This document shows positions 15,975-25,523 of a stretch of 64,000 bases of DNA, in pieces. Source of the DNA: Betaproteobacteria bacterium (GTDB taxonomy: Bacteria; Pseudomonadota; Gammaproteobacteria; Burkholderiales; Usitatibacteraceae); contig JADJSD010000003.1 in NCBI GenBank assembly GCA_016711875.1, positions 744,001 through 808,000 of the forward strand, given 5' to 3'. Position 1 is the stretch's first letter. The number at the start of each line of letters is the position of its first letter. The notes beneath the pieces are model-generated. The model saw only the letters and a program-made list of their open reading frames with translations, was not told where the DNA came from and did not search any database. Made by a program: the position numbers and the translations under genes.

Positions 15975-17102
15975 TTGCCCGCCACCCTCCGGATCCTCGA
16001 TTCCCTCGCCAGCGTCGACCCCGCCGCGTGGGACGCGCTCGCCGGCGGCAACCCCACGCTCGCCCACGCCTTCCTCACGGCGCTGCACGAGACGGGATGC
16101 GCGGATGCGAAGGCCGGCTGGGCTCCGCGCTACCTCACGCTCTGGCGTGGCGATGCTCTCGCCGGGGCGGTGCCCCTCTACGTGAAGTCGCACTCCTACG
16201 GCGAGTACGTCTTCGACTGGGCGTGGGCGGATGCCTACGAGCGACACGGGCTCGACTACTTCCCGAAGCTGCTTTCGGCGGTGCCCTTCACGCCGGCGGA
16301 GGGCGCACGCCTCCTCGCCGCGGACGAGGGTACGCGCGCCGAACTCGCCCGCGCGCTGCTCGCCCTCGCGAAGGAAACCGGCGCCTCGTCGCTGCATGTG
16401 CTCTTCCCCCCCGAGGCGGACGCGCAGGCCCTTCGCGAGCAGGGCCTGCTCGAACGCCTGGGCGTGCAGTTCCACTGGCGCAACGCCGGCTACGGCACGT
16501 TCGAGGATTTCCTCGCGCAACTCTCCCACGACAAGCGCAAGAAGATCCGCCAGGAGCGCCGGCGCGTGCGCGAGGCGGGCGTCACCCTGCGCCGGGCGAC
16601 CGGGCGGGAGGCGAGCGAATCCGACTGGGATTTCTTCACCGACTGCTACCGCCGGACCTACCGGGCGCATCGCTCGACGCCCTACCTCAACCGCGCGTTC
16701 TTCGGGCGGCTGGGTGAGCGCATGCCGGACCAGGTGCTGCTCGTCATCGCCGAGCGCGAGGGACTACCCATCGCCGCCGCGCTCGATCTCTTCGGCAAGG
16801 AGCGTCTCTACGGCCGCTACTGGGGCGCCACCGAATTCGTGCCGGGACTGCATTTCGAGGCCTGCTACTACCAGGCGATCGAGTTCGCCATCGAGCGCGG
16901 GCTCGCGGTGGTGGAAGGCGGCGCGCAGGGCGAGCACAAGCATGCGCGGGGGTTCCTGCCGGAGCGCACGCGATCCTTCCACTGGCTCGCGCACCCCGCT
17001 TTCCTCAAGGCGGTGGACGATTTCCTCGCCCGCGAAGGGGTGGGCGTCTCGGCCTACCTGGACGAGCTGGACGAGCGCACGCCGTTCCGCCGCGAGGGCT
17101 AG
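15975..17102 (+). CDS. FemAB/GNAT-like peptidogalycan biosynthesis family protein (DUF482)
   Basis: A 375-residue protein of the family described as predicted peptidogalycan-biosynthesis or GNAT-fold proteins, common in Proteobacteria but without a firmly known reaction. Recognisable blocks are WDALAGGNPTLAHAFL near the start, YVFDWAWADAYERHG, SHDKRKKIRQERRRV, RAHRSTPYLNRAFF and LHFEACYYQAIEFAIERGL. The start is a TTG; no ATG fits the family start. The 3' end overlaps the convergent exonuclease gene by 4 bases. No signal peptide, so the protein is cytosolic. Confidence 0.75.
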   Translation: MPATLRILDSLASVDPAAWDALAGGNPTLAHAFLTALHETGCADAKAGWAPRYLTLWRGDALAGAVPLYVKSHSYGEYVFDWAWADAYERHGLDYFPKLLSAVPFTPAEGARLLAADEGTRAELARALLALAKETGASSLHVLFPPEADAQALREQGLLERLGVQFHWRNAGYGTFEDFLAQLSHDKRKKIRQERRRVREAGVTLRRATGREASESDWDFFTDCYRRTYRAHRSTPYLNRAFFGRLGERMPDQVLLVIAEREGLPIAAALDLFGKERLYGRYWGATEFVPGLHFEACYYQAIEFAIERGLAVVEGGAQGEHKHARGFLPERTRSFHWLAHPAFLKAVDDFLAREGVGVSAYLDELDERTPFRREG

Positions 17103-17884
17103 GGCGAGGCCTTCTTCCAGGCTTCGTCGAACTCGCGCCAATGCGGCGCCGCCTGCTCGGCCAGGAACGACCGGAAGGCGTCCATGTCCCGCTCGAATGC
17201 CTCCGGCGTGAGGGTGCCGCGCATGCGCTGGAAGCGCAGGAAGAGCAGGTAGGTGTTGGCGACGTCCGTCTCGCAATAGTCGCGGATGGCGTCGATCTTC
17301 CCCTCGCGCCAGGCATCCCAGACCTTCGAGCCGTCCATGCCGAGCTTGCCGGGCAGCCCGTTCAGCTGGGCGATCTCGTCGAGCGGCGCGAAGGCCCGGT
17401 TCTGGTAGCTCGCGAGCAGGTCCATGAGGTCGACGTGGCGCGTGTGGTAGCGGGCGAGGTAGTTGTTGAACTTGAACTCGCGGTCGTCCTCGCCGAGATC
17501 CCAGTAACGCGAGGCGACGATGCCGTGCATGAGGGCGCGGTAGTGCAGCACCGGCAGGTCGAAGCCGCTGCCGTTCCAGGACACCAGCTGGGGCGTGTAC
17601 TTGTCGATGCCGTCGAAGAACCGCTTCACGAGCGCGCCCTCGCCATCCTTGTTCGTGCCCAGGGACCACACCTTCACGCTGTCGCGCTCGCGCAGCGCGC
17701 AGGAGATGGCGACGACCCGGTGCAGGTGCTGCGGCAGGAAATCGCTGCCCGTGGCCTGCCGGCGACGCTGCGCGGCGAGTTCGGCGACCGCCCCGTCGTC
17801 GACGGACGCGTCGATGCCCCACAGGCGGCGGATGCCGGCCACGTCGGGAATGGTTTCGATGTCGAAGACGAGGATGGGGGCCAT
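17099..17884 (-). CDS. Predicted PolB-like 3'-5' exonuclease
   Basis: A 261-residue DnaQ-fold protein of the family related to the exonuclease domain of DNA polymerase B. Metal-binding motifs are visible: FDIETIPD (Exo I Asp-x-Glu, residues 7-14), SWNGSGFDLPVL (Exo II region) and RDYCETDVANTYLL (Exo III Tyr-x3-Asp type). The role in DNA or RNA processing is undefined. Convergent with the upstream gene; the first ATG at 17884 gives the family start MAPILVFDIET. Confidence 0.8.
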   Translation of the reverse strand: MAPILVFDIETIPDVAGIRRLWGIDASVDDGAVAELAAQRRRQATGSDFLPQHLHRVVAISCALRERDSVKVWSLGTNKDGEGALVKRFFDGIDKYTPQLVSWNGSGFDLPVLHYRALMHGIVASRYWDLGEDDREFKFNNYLARYHTRHVDLMDLLASYQNRAFAPLDEIAQLNGLPGKLGMDGSKVWDAWREGKIDAIRDYCETDVANTYLLFLRFQRMRGTLTPEAFERDMDAFRSFLAEQAAPHWREFDEAWKKASP

Positions 17885-17964
17885 GGGATCGGGGTGCTAT
17901 CGTGCGGAGCCGGGCGAGGAGATTCCGTCATTGTCCCGCAACCCGCCCCGGATCCGGAGAAAAA

Positions 17965-18963
17965 ATGAGCGAGAAGAACCTGCGAATCGTGCTGGCCGCC
18001 CGTCCCGCGGGCTGGGTGGATCCCTCGAACTTCCGCCTCGAGGAGACGCCGGTTCCCGTACCCGGCGAGGGCGAGGTGCTCGTGCGCGTGAGATGGCTCT
18101 CGCTCGATCCCTACATGCGCGGTCGCATGAACGAGGGGCGAAGCTACGCCGCGCGCGTGGAACTGGGCGAGGTGATGGTGGGCGGCACCCTGGGCGAGGT
18201 GGTGGCCTCGCGCCATCCCGGGTTCGCCGCGGGCGAGCTCGTGGTGGGCCACCTGGGCTGGCAACGCTTCGGCGTCGCCCCGGCCAAGGCCCTCATGAAG
18301 GTGCCGGACCCGCGGCTGCCCGAAACGGCCTGGCTCGGCGCCGCAGGCATGCCGGGCGTGACCGCCTGGATGGGATTTCGCGAGATCGGCGGCCTTGTCG
18401 CCGGGCAGACGGTCGTCGTCTCCTCCGCGAGCGGCGCCGTGGGAAGCGTCGCGGGGCAGCTCGCGAAGATCGCCGGATGCCGCGCGGTGGGCATCGCCGG
18501 CGGCGCCGCGAAGTGCGACTACGTGACGAAGGAACTCGGCTTCGATGCCTGCGTGGACTACAAGGCCGGCCCGGTGCACGAGTCGCTCAAGGCGGCCTGC
18601 CCCGGCGGCATCGACGTGTATTTCGACAACGTCGCGGGCGAGATCCTCGAGGCCGTGCTGCGTCGCGTGAACGCGAGGGCCCGCATCGCCCTGTGCGGCC
18701 TCATCTCGGGCTACAACGGCGAGGACATCCCGATCCGCAACGTGTTCTCCCTGCTCGTGAACCGCGTGCGCCTGCAGGGCTTCATCGTGTCCGACCGCAT
18801 GGACCTCTGGCCGGAGGCCATCCGCGAGCTCGCGGGGCACGTGGGCGCCGGCCGGATCCGGTACCGCGAGACGATCACCGAGGGACTGGAGTCCGCACCG
18901 GCCTCGCTTGTCGCCCTGTTGAAGGGCGAGAACTTCGGCAAGCGCCTCGTCCGCGTTTCCTAA
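17965..18963 (+). CDS. NADP-dependent zinc-free medium-chain reductase (CurA/leukotriene B4 reductase family)
   Basis: A 332-residue medium-chain dehydrogenase/reductase lacking zinc ligands. It has the N-terminal LAARPAGWVDPSNF, SLDPYMRGRMNE, the coenzyme block SSASGAVGSVAGQLAKIAGCRAVGIAGG, and the substrate-side DNVAGEIL. Members reduce alpha,beta-unsaturated carbonyls (curcumin, prostaglandin or 2-alkenal substrates). The physiological substrate cannot be assigned. ATG 17965 follows GGAGAAAAA, an adequate ribosome-binding site. Its stop overlaps the convergent cysM by 4 bases. Confidence 0.85.
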   Translation: MSEKNLRIVLAARPAGWVDPSNFRLEETPVPVPGEGEVLVRVRWLSLDPYMRGRMNEGRSYAARVELGEVMVGGTLGEVVASRHPGFAAGELVVGHLGWQRFGVAPAKALMKVPDPRLPETAWLGAAGMPGVTAWMGFREIGGLVAGQTVVVSSASGAVGSVAGQLAKIAGCRAVGIAGGAAKCDYVTKELGFDACVDYKAGPVHESLKAACPGGIDVYFDNVAGEILEAVLRRVNARARIALCGLISGYNGEDIPIRNVFSLLVNRVRLQGFIVSDRMDLWPEAIRELAGHVGAGRIRYRETITEGLESAPASLVALLKGENFGKRLVRVS

Positions 18964-19846
18964 GCCGGAAATACGCCCGTGGAGAGGTAGCGGTCGCCAC
19001 GGTCGCACACGATGTGCACGATGACCGCATTTTCCGCCTCGGCGCCCACCTTGAGGGCCGCCGCGAGGCCGCCGCCCGAGGAGATGCCGGCGAAGATGCC
19101 TTCCTCGCGCGCCAGGCGCCGCGCCATCTCCTCGCTTTCGTCCTGCGTGACCTCGATGATGCGGTCGACGCGCGCGCGCTCGAACACCTTGGGCATGTAC
19201 GCCTCCGGCCACTTGCGGATGCCGGGCACCTGCGAACCCGCGGCGGGCTGCACGCCCACCACCTGGATGGCCGGGTTCATTTCCTTGAGGTAGCGCGAGC
19301 ATCCCATCAGCGTGCCCGTGGTCCCCATCGTGGCGACGAAATGCGTGACCTTTCCCTGCGTGTCGCGCCAGATCTCGGGGCCGGTGCCGACGTAATGGGC
19401 CAGCGGGTTGTCGGGGTTCGCGAACTGGTCGAGGATCACGCCTTCGCCCGCGGCCTGCATGCGATCGGCGGTATCCCGCGCCAGTTCCATGCCGCCCTTC
19501 TCCGCCGTGAGCACGAAACGCGCGCCGAAGGCCGCCATGGTCTGGCGGCGCTCGATGGACAGGTGCTCGGGCATCACGAGGACCATCCGGTACCCGCGGA
19601 TCGCCGCGGCCATCGCGAGCGCGATGCCGGTGTTGCCGCTCGTCGCCTCGATGAGCGTGTCGCCCGGCCTGATCTCCCCGCGTCGTTCCGCGCCCAGGAC
19701 CATGGACATCGCGGGCCGGTCCTTCACGGACCCCGCCGGGTTGTTGCCCTCGAGCTTCGCGAGGTAGACGTTGGAGGTACCCCGGGAATGCGCTGCAGGC
19801 GTGCCAGGGGCGTGTTGCCGACGAACTGCTCGAGCGACGGGACCAT
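18960..19846 (-). pseudogene. cysM: cysM, cysteine synthase B, frameshifted near the N-terminus
   Basis: PLP enzyme making cysteine from O-acetylserine and sulfide or thiosulfate. From ATG 19846 the frame reads MVPSLEQFVGNTPLARLQRIPG, the expected CysM start. It then runs out of register at 19777-19784, and this frame ends after about 50 codons. One base upstream in phase the normal sequence resumes (TSNVYLAKLEGNNPAGSVKDRP) and is intact to 18960, including the PLP lysine in GSVKDRP, EATSGNTGIALAMAAA, and ISSGGGLAAAL. A single missing base explains it. An internal GTG at 19727 could make a shortened protein lacking about 40 residues. Real mutation or sequencing error is undecided. Confidence 0.85.
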
Positions 19847-19875
19847 GCGGGGCGATTCCTCCGGAACGGGCCGCC

Positions 19876-19881
19876 AGTATA
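19876..19881 (-). promoter_or_regulatory. Candidate -10 box of cysM
   Basis: TATACT on the minus strand, 30 bases upstream of the cysM ATG and just downstream of the terminator of the preceding gene. A GGAGGA ribosome-binding site lies at 19857-19862. No good -35 is visible. Its place after a terminator suggests that cysM is transcribed on its own. Confidence 0.4.
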
Positions 19882-19902
19882 GCGAGGCCGGGGGCCGCAA
19901 AG

Positions 19903-19930
19903 AAAAACCCCGCCCTTGCGGGGCGGGGTC
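19903..19930 (-). terminator. Intrinsic terminator after the helix-hairpin-helix gene
   Basis: Read on the minus strand: an 8-bp perfect GC stem (19908-19915 with 19921-19928), loop of five, then a run of five T. It separates the repeat-tail gene from cysM. Confidence 0.8.
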
Positions 19931-19955
19931 TTTCGCGAAACGGGAAGCGGAAGGA

Positions 19956-20666
19956 CTACTTCTTTTCCGCGGCCTTCTTGTCGTCGGCCTTCTTCTTGGC
20001 TTCGGCCTTCTTCTCTTCGTCGGCCTTCTTCTTGTCGTCGGCCTTCTTCTTGGCCTCGGCCTTCTTCTCTTCGTCGGCCTTCTTCTTGTCGTCGGCCTTC
20101 TTCTTGGCCTCGGCCTTCTTGTCTTCGTCGGCCTTCTTCTTGTCGTCGGCCTTCTTCTTGGCTTCGGCCTTCTTGTCTTCGTCGGCCTTCTTCTTGTCGT
20201 CGGCCTTCTTGTCGGTCTTCACTTCCTTCGCGTCGGACTTCTTCGCGTCGGCGGCGGCGGCCTTTTCCTTCTTCGGCTCTTCCTTCTTGGCCTCGGCCTT
20301 CTTCGGCTCTTCCTTCTTGGCCTCGGCCTTCTTCGGCTCTTCCTTCTTGGCCTCGGCCTTCTTCGGCTCGGCCTTCTTCTCTTCCGCCTTGGCGGGGGCC
20401 GGGACGGTGGTCGTGCCGGAGAGCGCGATGTCCTTCTTCACCTTGTCGAAAGTCGCGTCGCCGACGCCATCGACCTTCTTCAGGTCGTCGAGCGACTTGA
20501 AGGGACCGTTCTTCTTGCGATAGTCGATGATGGCCTGGGCCTTCACCGGACCGATGCCGTCCAGGGACTCCAGCTGTTCCTTGGTGGCGCTGTTGATGTT
20601 GACCGCGGCGAAAGCCATGCCCGCGTACGCGACGAGTGCCGCGAACAATGCGACGAGCTTCTTCAT
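19956..20666 (-). CDS. Secreted ComEA-like helix-hairpin-helix protein with lysine-rich repeat tail
   Basis: A 236-residue protein in three parts. Residues 1-20 are a Sec signal peptide (MKKLVALFAALVAYAGMAFA). Residues 21-83 form a ComEA-type helix-hairpin-helix DNA-binding domain (VNINSATKEQLESLDGIGP, then VDGVGDATFDKVKKDI). Residues from about 95 to the end are a tail almost only of Lys, Ala, Glu and Asp: three copies of a 10-residue unit (KKAEAKKEEP), a short spacer, and four copies plus a part of an 18-residue unit (KKADDKKKADEDKKAEAK). The domain predicts periplasmic double-stranded DNA binding, as for natural-transformation ComEA; short ComEA-like proteins occur beside cysM in Betaproteobacteria. 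The long tail is unusual. Good AAGGAG site before ATG 20666. Confidence 0.8.
   Translation of the reverse strand: MKKLVALFAALVAYAGMAFAAVNINSATKEQLESLDGIGPVKAQAIIDYRKKNGPFKSLDDLKKVDGVGDATFDKVKKDIALSGTTTVPAPAKAEEKKAEPKKAEAKKEEPKKAEAKKEEPKKAEAKKEEPKKEKAAAADAKKSDAKEVKTDKKADDKKKADEDKKAEAKKKADDKKKADEDKKAEAKKKADDKKKADEEKKAEAKKKADDKKKADEEKKAEAKKKADDKKAAEKK
19980..20212 (-). repeat. 54-bp in-frame tandem repeat, four copies plus part
   Basis: Unit boundaries (the GTCGTCGGCC motif on the plus strand) fall at 19980, 20034, 20088, 20142 and 20196, exactly 54 bp apart. Copies differ by a few silent or Asp/Glu changes. Each encodes 18 residues of the Lys/Ala/Asp/Glu tail, so copy-number change keeps the frame. 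Confidence 0.95.
20275..20364 (-). repeat. 30-bp in-frame tandem repeat, three copies
   Basis: Unit starts (GGCTCT or GGCTCG) lie at 20275, 20305 and 20335, 30 bp apart and nearly identical, encoding the 10-residue unit KKAEAKKEEP. It is a second repeat family in the same gene, next to the 54-bp array. Confidence 0.9.
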
Positions 20667-20925
20667 ATCCACTCCTTTGGCTGAGATTGACGTTGGGCGC
20701 TGCCGAGCTTGTGCTTGCCGGTAAGCACCCGTGTTTCGCCGGGGACCGCGACGCGTCGGTACACGCAACCGCGATAACGCCGGCCACCAGATTCGGTTGA
20801 CCTGGTGAACATCGGGCCCTTCCCGGCCCTCACGTCCAGCCAACCTCCCTTGCGACCCAATGCCCCTGGCGGGGGCGATTGAACCCATTGATAATATTCG
20901 ATTTTCCGGGGAAAGTCGAGTGGGC

Positions 20926-21534
20926 TCACCGCCCGGGCGCGGGTCCGAGGAGTTCGAGCCTCGCATCGTCGAACCAGGCGCGGCCGCCGCCCTCGAGCGT
21001 GCCGCCCACCGAGAGATACTCGGCGTTGGCAGGCACGAGAACCTCGATTTCGTGCCGTCGCCAGTCCCCCGTGCCGACGAGTCGCCGTACCTGGTGATCC
21101 AGGACCTGGCCCCCGCCGTTCAGGAGCAGCCAGGCGCCCGCACCCTCGCCATCGACGCCCTGCGCGCGCACCGCGATCGAGAAGCGCACGCGTTTGCCGC
21201 GCAGGCCCTCGGCCTTGAACGACTGCGTGACCGTCGCCCACGGCTCCCGTCCGACGCGCTCCAGGAGCAGGCTCCGCACACCCTCGGAGGCCGTGGTGGA
21301 GTCGGGAGCGAACCGGAAGGAGCTGCCGTCGGCGTGCACGCTGCAGGACCAACGCGGCGGGCAGGAACGGCCGGCGACAAAATCGGTTTCAAAACCGGCG
21401 TTGCCGATGACGGGAGCCGCGGTCGTCGGCGGGGACGCCGGGTTCGCCCGCGCCATCGGATCGGGCAGGACCGTCGGGCCCGGCGCGGCACACGCGGCCG
21501 CGAGGAAGCCGATGGCGGCAAGGGCGATCCTCAT
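20926..21534 (-). CDS. Putative lipoprotein with carbohydrate-binding-like jelly-roll domain
   Basis: A 202-residue protein with a lipoprotein signal (hydrophobic residues 4-14, lipobox LAAAC with Cys15) and a Pro/Ala/Thr-rich linker. A single beta-sandwich-like region follows (about residues 40-200), starting IGNAGFE and ending GRAWFDDARLELLG, the pattern seen in CBM4/9-type and related sugar-binding domains. Two cysteines (RSCPPRWSCSV) may form a disulfide. The ATG overlaps the rfaD stop by 4 bases, so it is coupled to LPS-core genes. I know of no named homologue; envelope location is predicted, function unknown. Confidence 0.7.
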   Translation of the reverse strand: MRIALAAIGFLAAACAAPGPTVLPDPMARANPASPPTTAAPVIGNAGFETDFVAGRSCPPRWSCSVHADGSSFRFAPDSTTASEGVRSLLLERVGREPWATVTQSFKAEGLRGKRVRFSIAVRAQGVDGEGAGAWLLLNGGGQVLDHQVRRLVGTGDWRRHEIEVLVPANAEYLSVGGTLEGGGRAWFDDARLELLGPAPGR

Positions 21535-22535
21535 CGGCCTTCTCCCCGGGCGAAGCGCTCCGCCACGTAGCGCGACACGCCCTCCTCGACGGTGAGGAAC
21601 GGGTCGCCGTATCCCGCCGCCCGAAGCGCGGACGGATCGGACTGCGTGAAGCTCTGGTACTTGCCCACCAGCGCCTGCGGGAAGGCGATGTACTCCACGA
21701 GGCCCGCCTCGCGCAGCCCGGCCAGCGACAGCGGCGCCTCCCCGCGGGCGCGGCGGATGGCGTTGACGGTGGCCACGGCGACGTCGTTGAAGCACTGCGC
21801 CCGGCCCGTGCCCACGTTGAAAATGCCCGATATCTCCGGGTGGTCGAGGAAGAAGAGGTTCACGCGAACCACGTCCTCGACGCTCACGAAGTCACGCACC
21901 TGCTCCCCCGGGCCGTACCCGTCGCAGCCCTCGAAGAGACGCACCCGCCCGTCCTTGAGGAGCTGGTTGAAGAAATGGAACGCGACCGACGCCATGCGGC
22001 CCTTGTGGGATTCGCGCGGGCCGTACACGTTGAAATAGCGGAAGCCGGCCACCTGCGCGCAGGCGCCGGAAAGGCGGCGGCGCACCGCCTGGTCGAACAG
22101 GAACTTCGAGTAGCCGTACACGTTCAGCGGGCCTTCGTGCTCGCGTGATTCGCGGAAGACGCGGCCGGCGCCGTACACGGAGGCCGACGAGGCGTAGATG
22201 AACGGTATCGCGAGCCGCTGGCACCAGTCCAGGAGGTCCAGCGAGTAGCGATAGTTGTTCTCCATCATGTAGCGGCCGTCGGTCTCCATGGTGTCGGAGC
22301 AGGCGCCCTGGTGCAGTACCGCCCGGATGCCGGTGTCGAAGTCGTCGGCACGGATGCGCGCGATGAAGTCTTCCTTGTCGAAATAGTCCGCGATCTCGAG
22401 GTCCGCGAGATTCGGCGTCTTCTCGGCGCGCGTGAGGTTGTCGACGGCGACGATGGCCGTTTCCCCGCGGGCGTTGAGCGCCTTCACCAGGTTGGAACCG
22501 ATGAACCCGGCGGCGCCGGTGACGAGCAGGGTCAT
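21531..22535 (-). CDS. rfaD: ADP-L-glycero-D-manno-heptose 6-epimerase
   Basis: Last step in making ADP-L-glycero-D-manno-heptose for the LPS inner core. The 334-residue product is an extended short-chain dehydrogenase with the NADP motif GAAGFIGSNLVKAL at residues 7-20, SSASVYG, the Tyr-x3-Lys pair in YGYSKFLFD, and FRYFNVYGPRE. Full length, 12 bases downstream of rfaE1 and overlapping the lipoprotein gene. Confidence 0.95.
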   Translation of the reverse strand: MTLLVTGAAGFIGSNLVKALNARGETAIVAVDNLTRAEKTPNLADLEIADYFDKEDFIARIRADDFDTGIRAVLHQGACSDTMETDGRYMMENNYRYSLDLLDWCQRLAIPFIYASSASVYGAGRVFRESREHEGPLNVYGYSKFLFDQAVRRRLSGACAQVAGFRYFNVYGPRESHKGRMASVAFHFFNQLLKDGRVRLFEGCDGYGPGEQVRDFVSVEDVVRVNLFFLDHPEISGIFNVGTGRAQCFNDVAVATVNAIRRARGEAPLSLAGLREAGLVEYIAFPQALVGKYQSFTQSDPSALRAAGYGDPFLTVEEGVSRYVAERFARGEGR

Positions 22536-22547
22536 GTCGTTGCTCCG

Positions 22548-23492
22548 CTAGGAATGGGAGGCGAGGCTCTCGAGGAGCTCCTCGCGGTGGACGACGGCGG
22601 TGCCGAGCTTGCCCACGACGATGCCCGCCGCGTGGTTGGCCACCCGCATGGCCGAGCCGAGGCTCGCGCCGGCCGCCACCATGAGCGAGAGGGTGGCGAT
22701 CACCGTGTCGCCCGCGCCGCTCACGTCGTAGACCTCGCGGGCGCGAGTCGGCTCGTGGCGGGTCTCGGCGGCCGTGAAGAGTGACATGCCCTCCTCGCTG
22801 CGGGTCACCATGAGGGCCTCGAGGTCCAGGTCGGCGCGCAGCTTGCGCGCACGGGAAGCGAGATCGGCTTCGTCGGTCCAGCGCCCCGCCACCTCCCGGA
22901 ATTCCGAGCGGTTGGGCGTGAGCACGGTGGCACCGCGGTAGCGCGCGTAGTCGGACCCCTTGGGGTCGACGAGCACCGGCTTGCCGTGCGCCCGGGCCAG
23001 CTCGATCATGCGGGTCACGTGGACGAGCCCGCCCTTGCCATAGTCGGAAAGCACCACGGCGTCCGCCTCGTCCACGAGGCGCTCGAACTCGCCGAGTTTT
23101 TCCGCGAGCACCTCGCGGCTGGGGGCCCGCTCGAAGTCGATCCGAAGCAGCTGCTGCTGGTGGCCCACCACGCGCAGCTTCACGGTCGTGGAGAGCGCGG
23201 CATCCCGGTGCAGCGACGCATCGACCCCGCTGCCCGCCAGCAGCGTCTCGAGCGCCCCGCCGGCCTCGTCGTCCCCGATGACCGCGAGGAGCGAGACGCG
23301 CCCGCCTAGGGCCGCGATGTTGCGCGCGACGTTGGCGGCGCCGCCGGGGCGCTCCTCCACGCGGCGCACGAGAACCACCGGAACCGGCGCCTCGGGCGAG
23401 ATGCGGTTCACGTCGCCGAACCAGTAGCGGTCGAGCATCACGTCCCCCACGACGAGGACACGGGCTTTCGCGAAGTCCGGGAGGGCGCTCAC
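22548..23492 (-). CDS. rfaE1: D-glycero-beta-D-manno-heptose-7-phosphate kinase (HldE N-terminal type)
   Basis: PfkB/ribokinase-fold enzyme that phosphorylates heptose-7-phosphate at C1 for LPS core synthesis. The 314-residue product has VVGDVMLDRYWFGDVNRISPEAP, GGAANVARNIAALGG and the catalytic/anion-hole motif DVSGAGDTVIATL. Only the kinase half is present; the adenylyltransferase half (RfaE2) must be encoded elsewhere, as is usual in Betaproteobacteria. The start is a GTG 4 bases after the ugd stop, so the genes are tightly coupled. Confidence 0.93.
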   Translation of the reverse strand: MSALPDFAKARVLVVGDVMLDRYWFGDVNRISPEAPVPVVLVRRVEERPGGAANVARNIAALGGRVSLLAVIGDDEAGGALETLLAGSGVDASLHRDAALSTTVKLRVVGHQQQLLRIDFERAPSREVLAEKLGEFERLVDEADAVVLSDYGKGGLVHVTRMIELARAHGKPVLVDPKGSDYARYRGATVLTPNRSEFREVAGRWTDEADLASRARKLRADLDLEALMVTRSEEGMSLFTAAETRHEPTRAREVYDVSGAGDTVIATLSLMVAAGASLGSAMRVANHAAGIVVGKLGTAVVHREELLESLASHS

Positions 23493-23496
23493 GGTC

Positions 23497-24812
<1,316 letters not shown>

Positions 24813-24816
<4 letters not shown>

Positions 24817-25523
24817 GCCGCTGTCCCTGCCTTCTCGATCGAGGCCGCGATGGCCTGAAGGGTTGCCGCCGGATCCGGTGCCTGGGTGACGGGGCGTCCG
24901 ATGACGAGGTAGTGGGCCCCGGCGCGAACGGCGTCGTGGGGGGTGAGTACCCGTGCCTGGTCGCCGGCGTCGCCGCCGGCCAGGCGGATGCCCGGGGTGA
25001 CGCTCACGAACCCCGGTCCGAGGCTCGCGCGCAGGACGCTCGCTTCCCGGGCCGAGCACACGACGCCGTCGAGCCCGTTCGCTTGCGCGAGGCGCGAAAG
25101 GCGCATCACGTTGTCCGCCGCCGTACCGGACCAGCCGATGTCGGCGAGCTCCGCGTCCTGCAGGCTCGTGAGTACCGTCACGCCGATGAGCAGGGGCGCC
25201 TTCGCGCTCGCCGAGACGGCCTCCCGGGCCGCCCGCATCATCGCGGCGCCGCCGCTCGCATGCACGTTCACCATCCAGACTCCGAGCCTTGCGGCGGCCT
25301 TGCAGGCCGCGGCGACCGTGTTCGGGATGTCGTGGAACTTGAGGTCGAGGAAGACCTCGAAGCCCGCGCGCTGCAGGGATTCGACGACCGCCGGCCCGGC
25401 GCTCACGAAGAGCTCCTTGCCGACCTTCACCCGGCAAAGGGCCGGGTCGAGCCGCGCCGCCAGCGCGAGGGCCGCGGGGCCCTCGGGAACGTCGAGCGCG
25501 ACGACAATCCGCTTAGTGTCCAA
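24813..25523 (-). CDS. pyrF: Orotidine 5'-phosphate decarboxylase
   Basis: Last step of UMP synthesis. The 236-residue product has the catalytic charge network FLDLKFHDIPNTV (Lys and Asp), VNVHASGGAAMM and the phosphate-gripping TPGIRLAGGDAGDQ and VIGRPVTQAPDP. I set the start at TTG 25523 (DTKRIVVALDVPE), which matches the family and overlaps the end of lapB by 11 bases; the frame stays open further upstream but encodes no homology. Its place between lapB and ugd is not unusual in gamma- and betaproteobacteria. Confidence 0.93.

Noticed and set aside
19980..20364. Regular repeats that could suggest a CRISPR array
   Set aside because: Units of 54 bp and 30 bp follow each other without unique spacers and are in frame within a coding sequence, so they are protein repeats.
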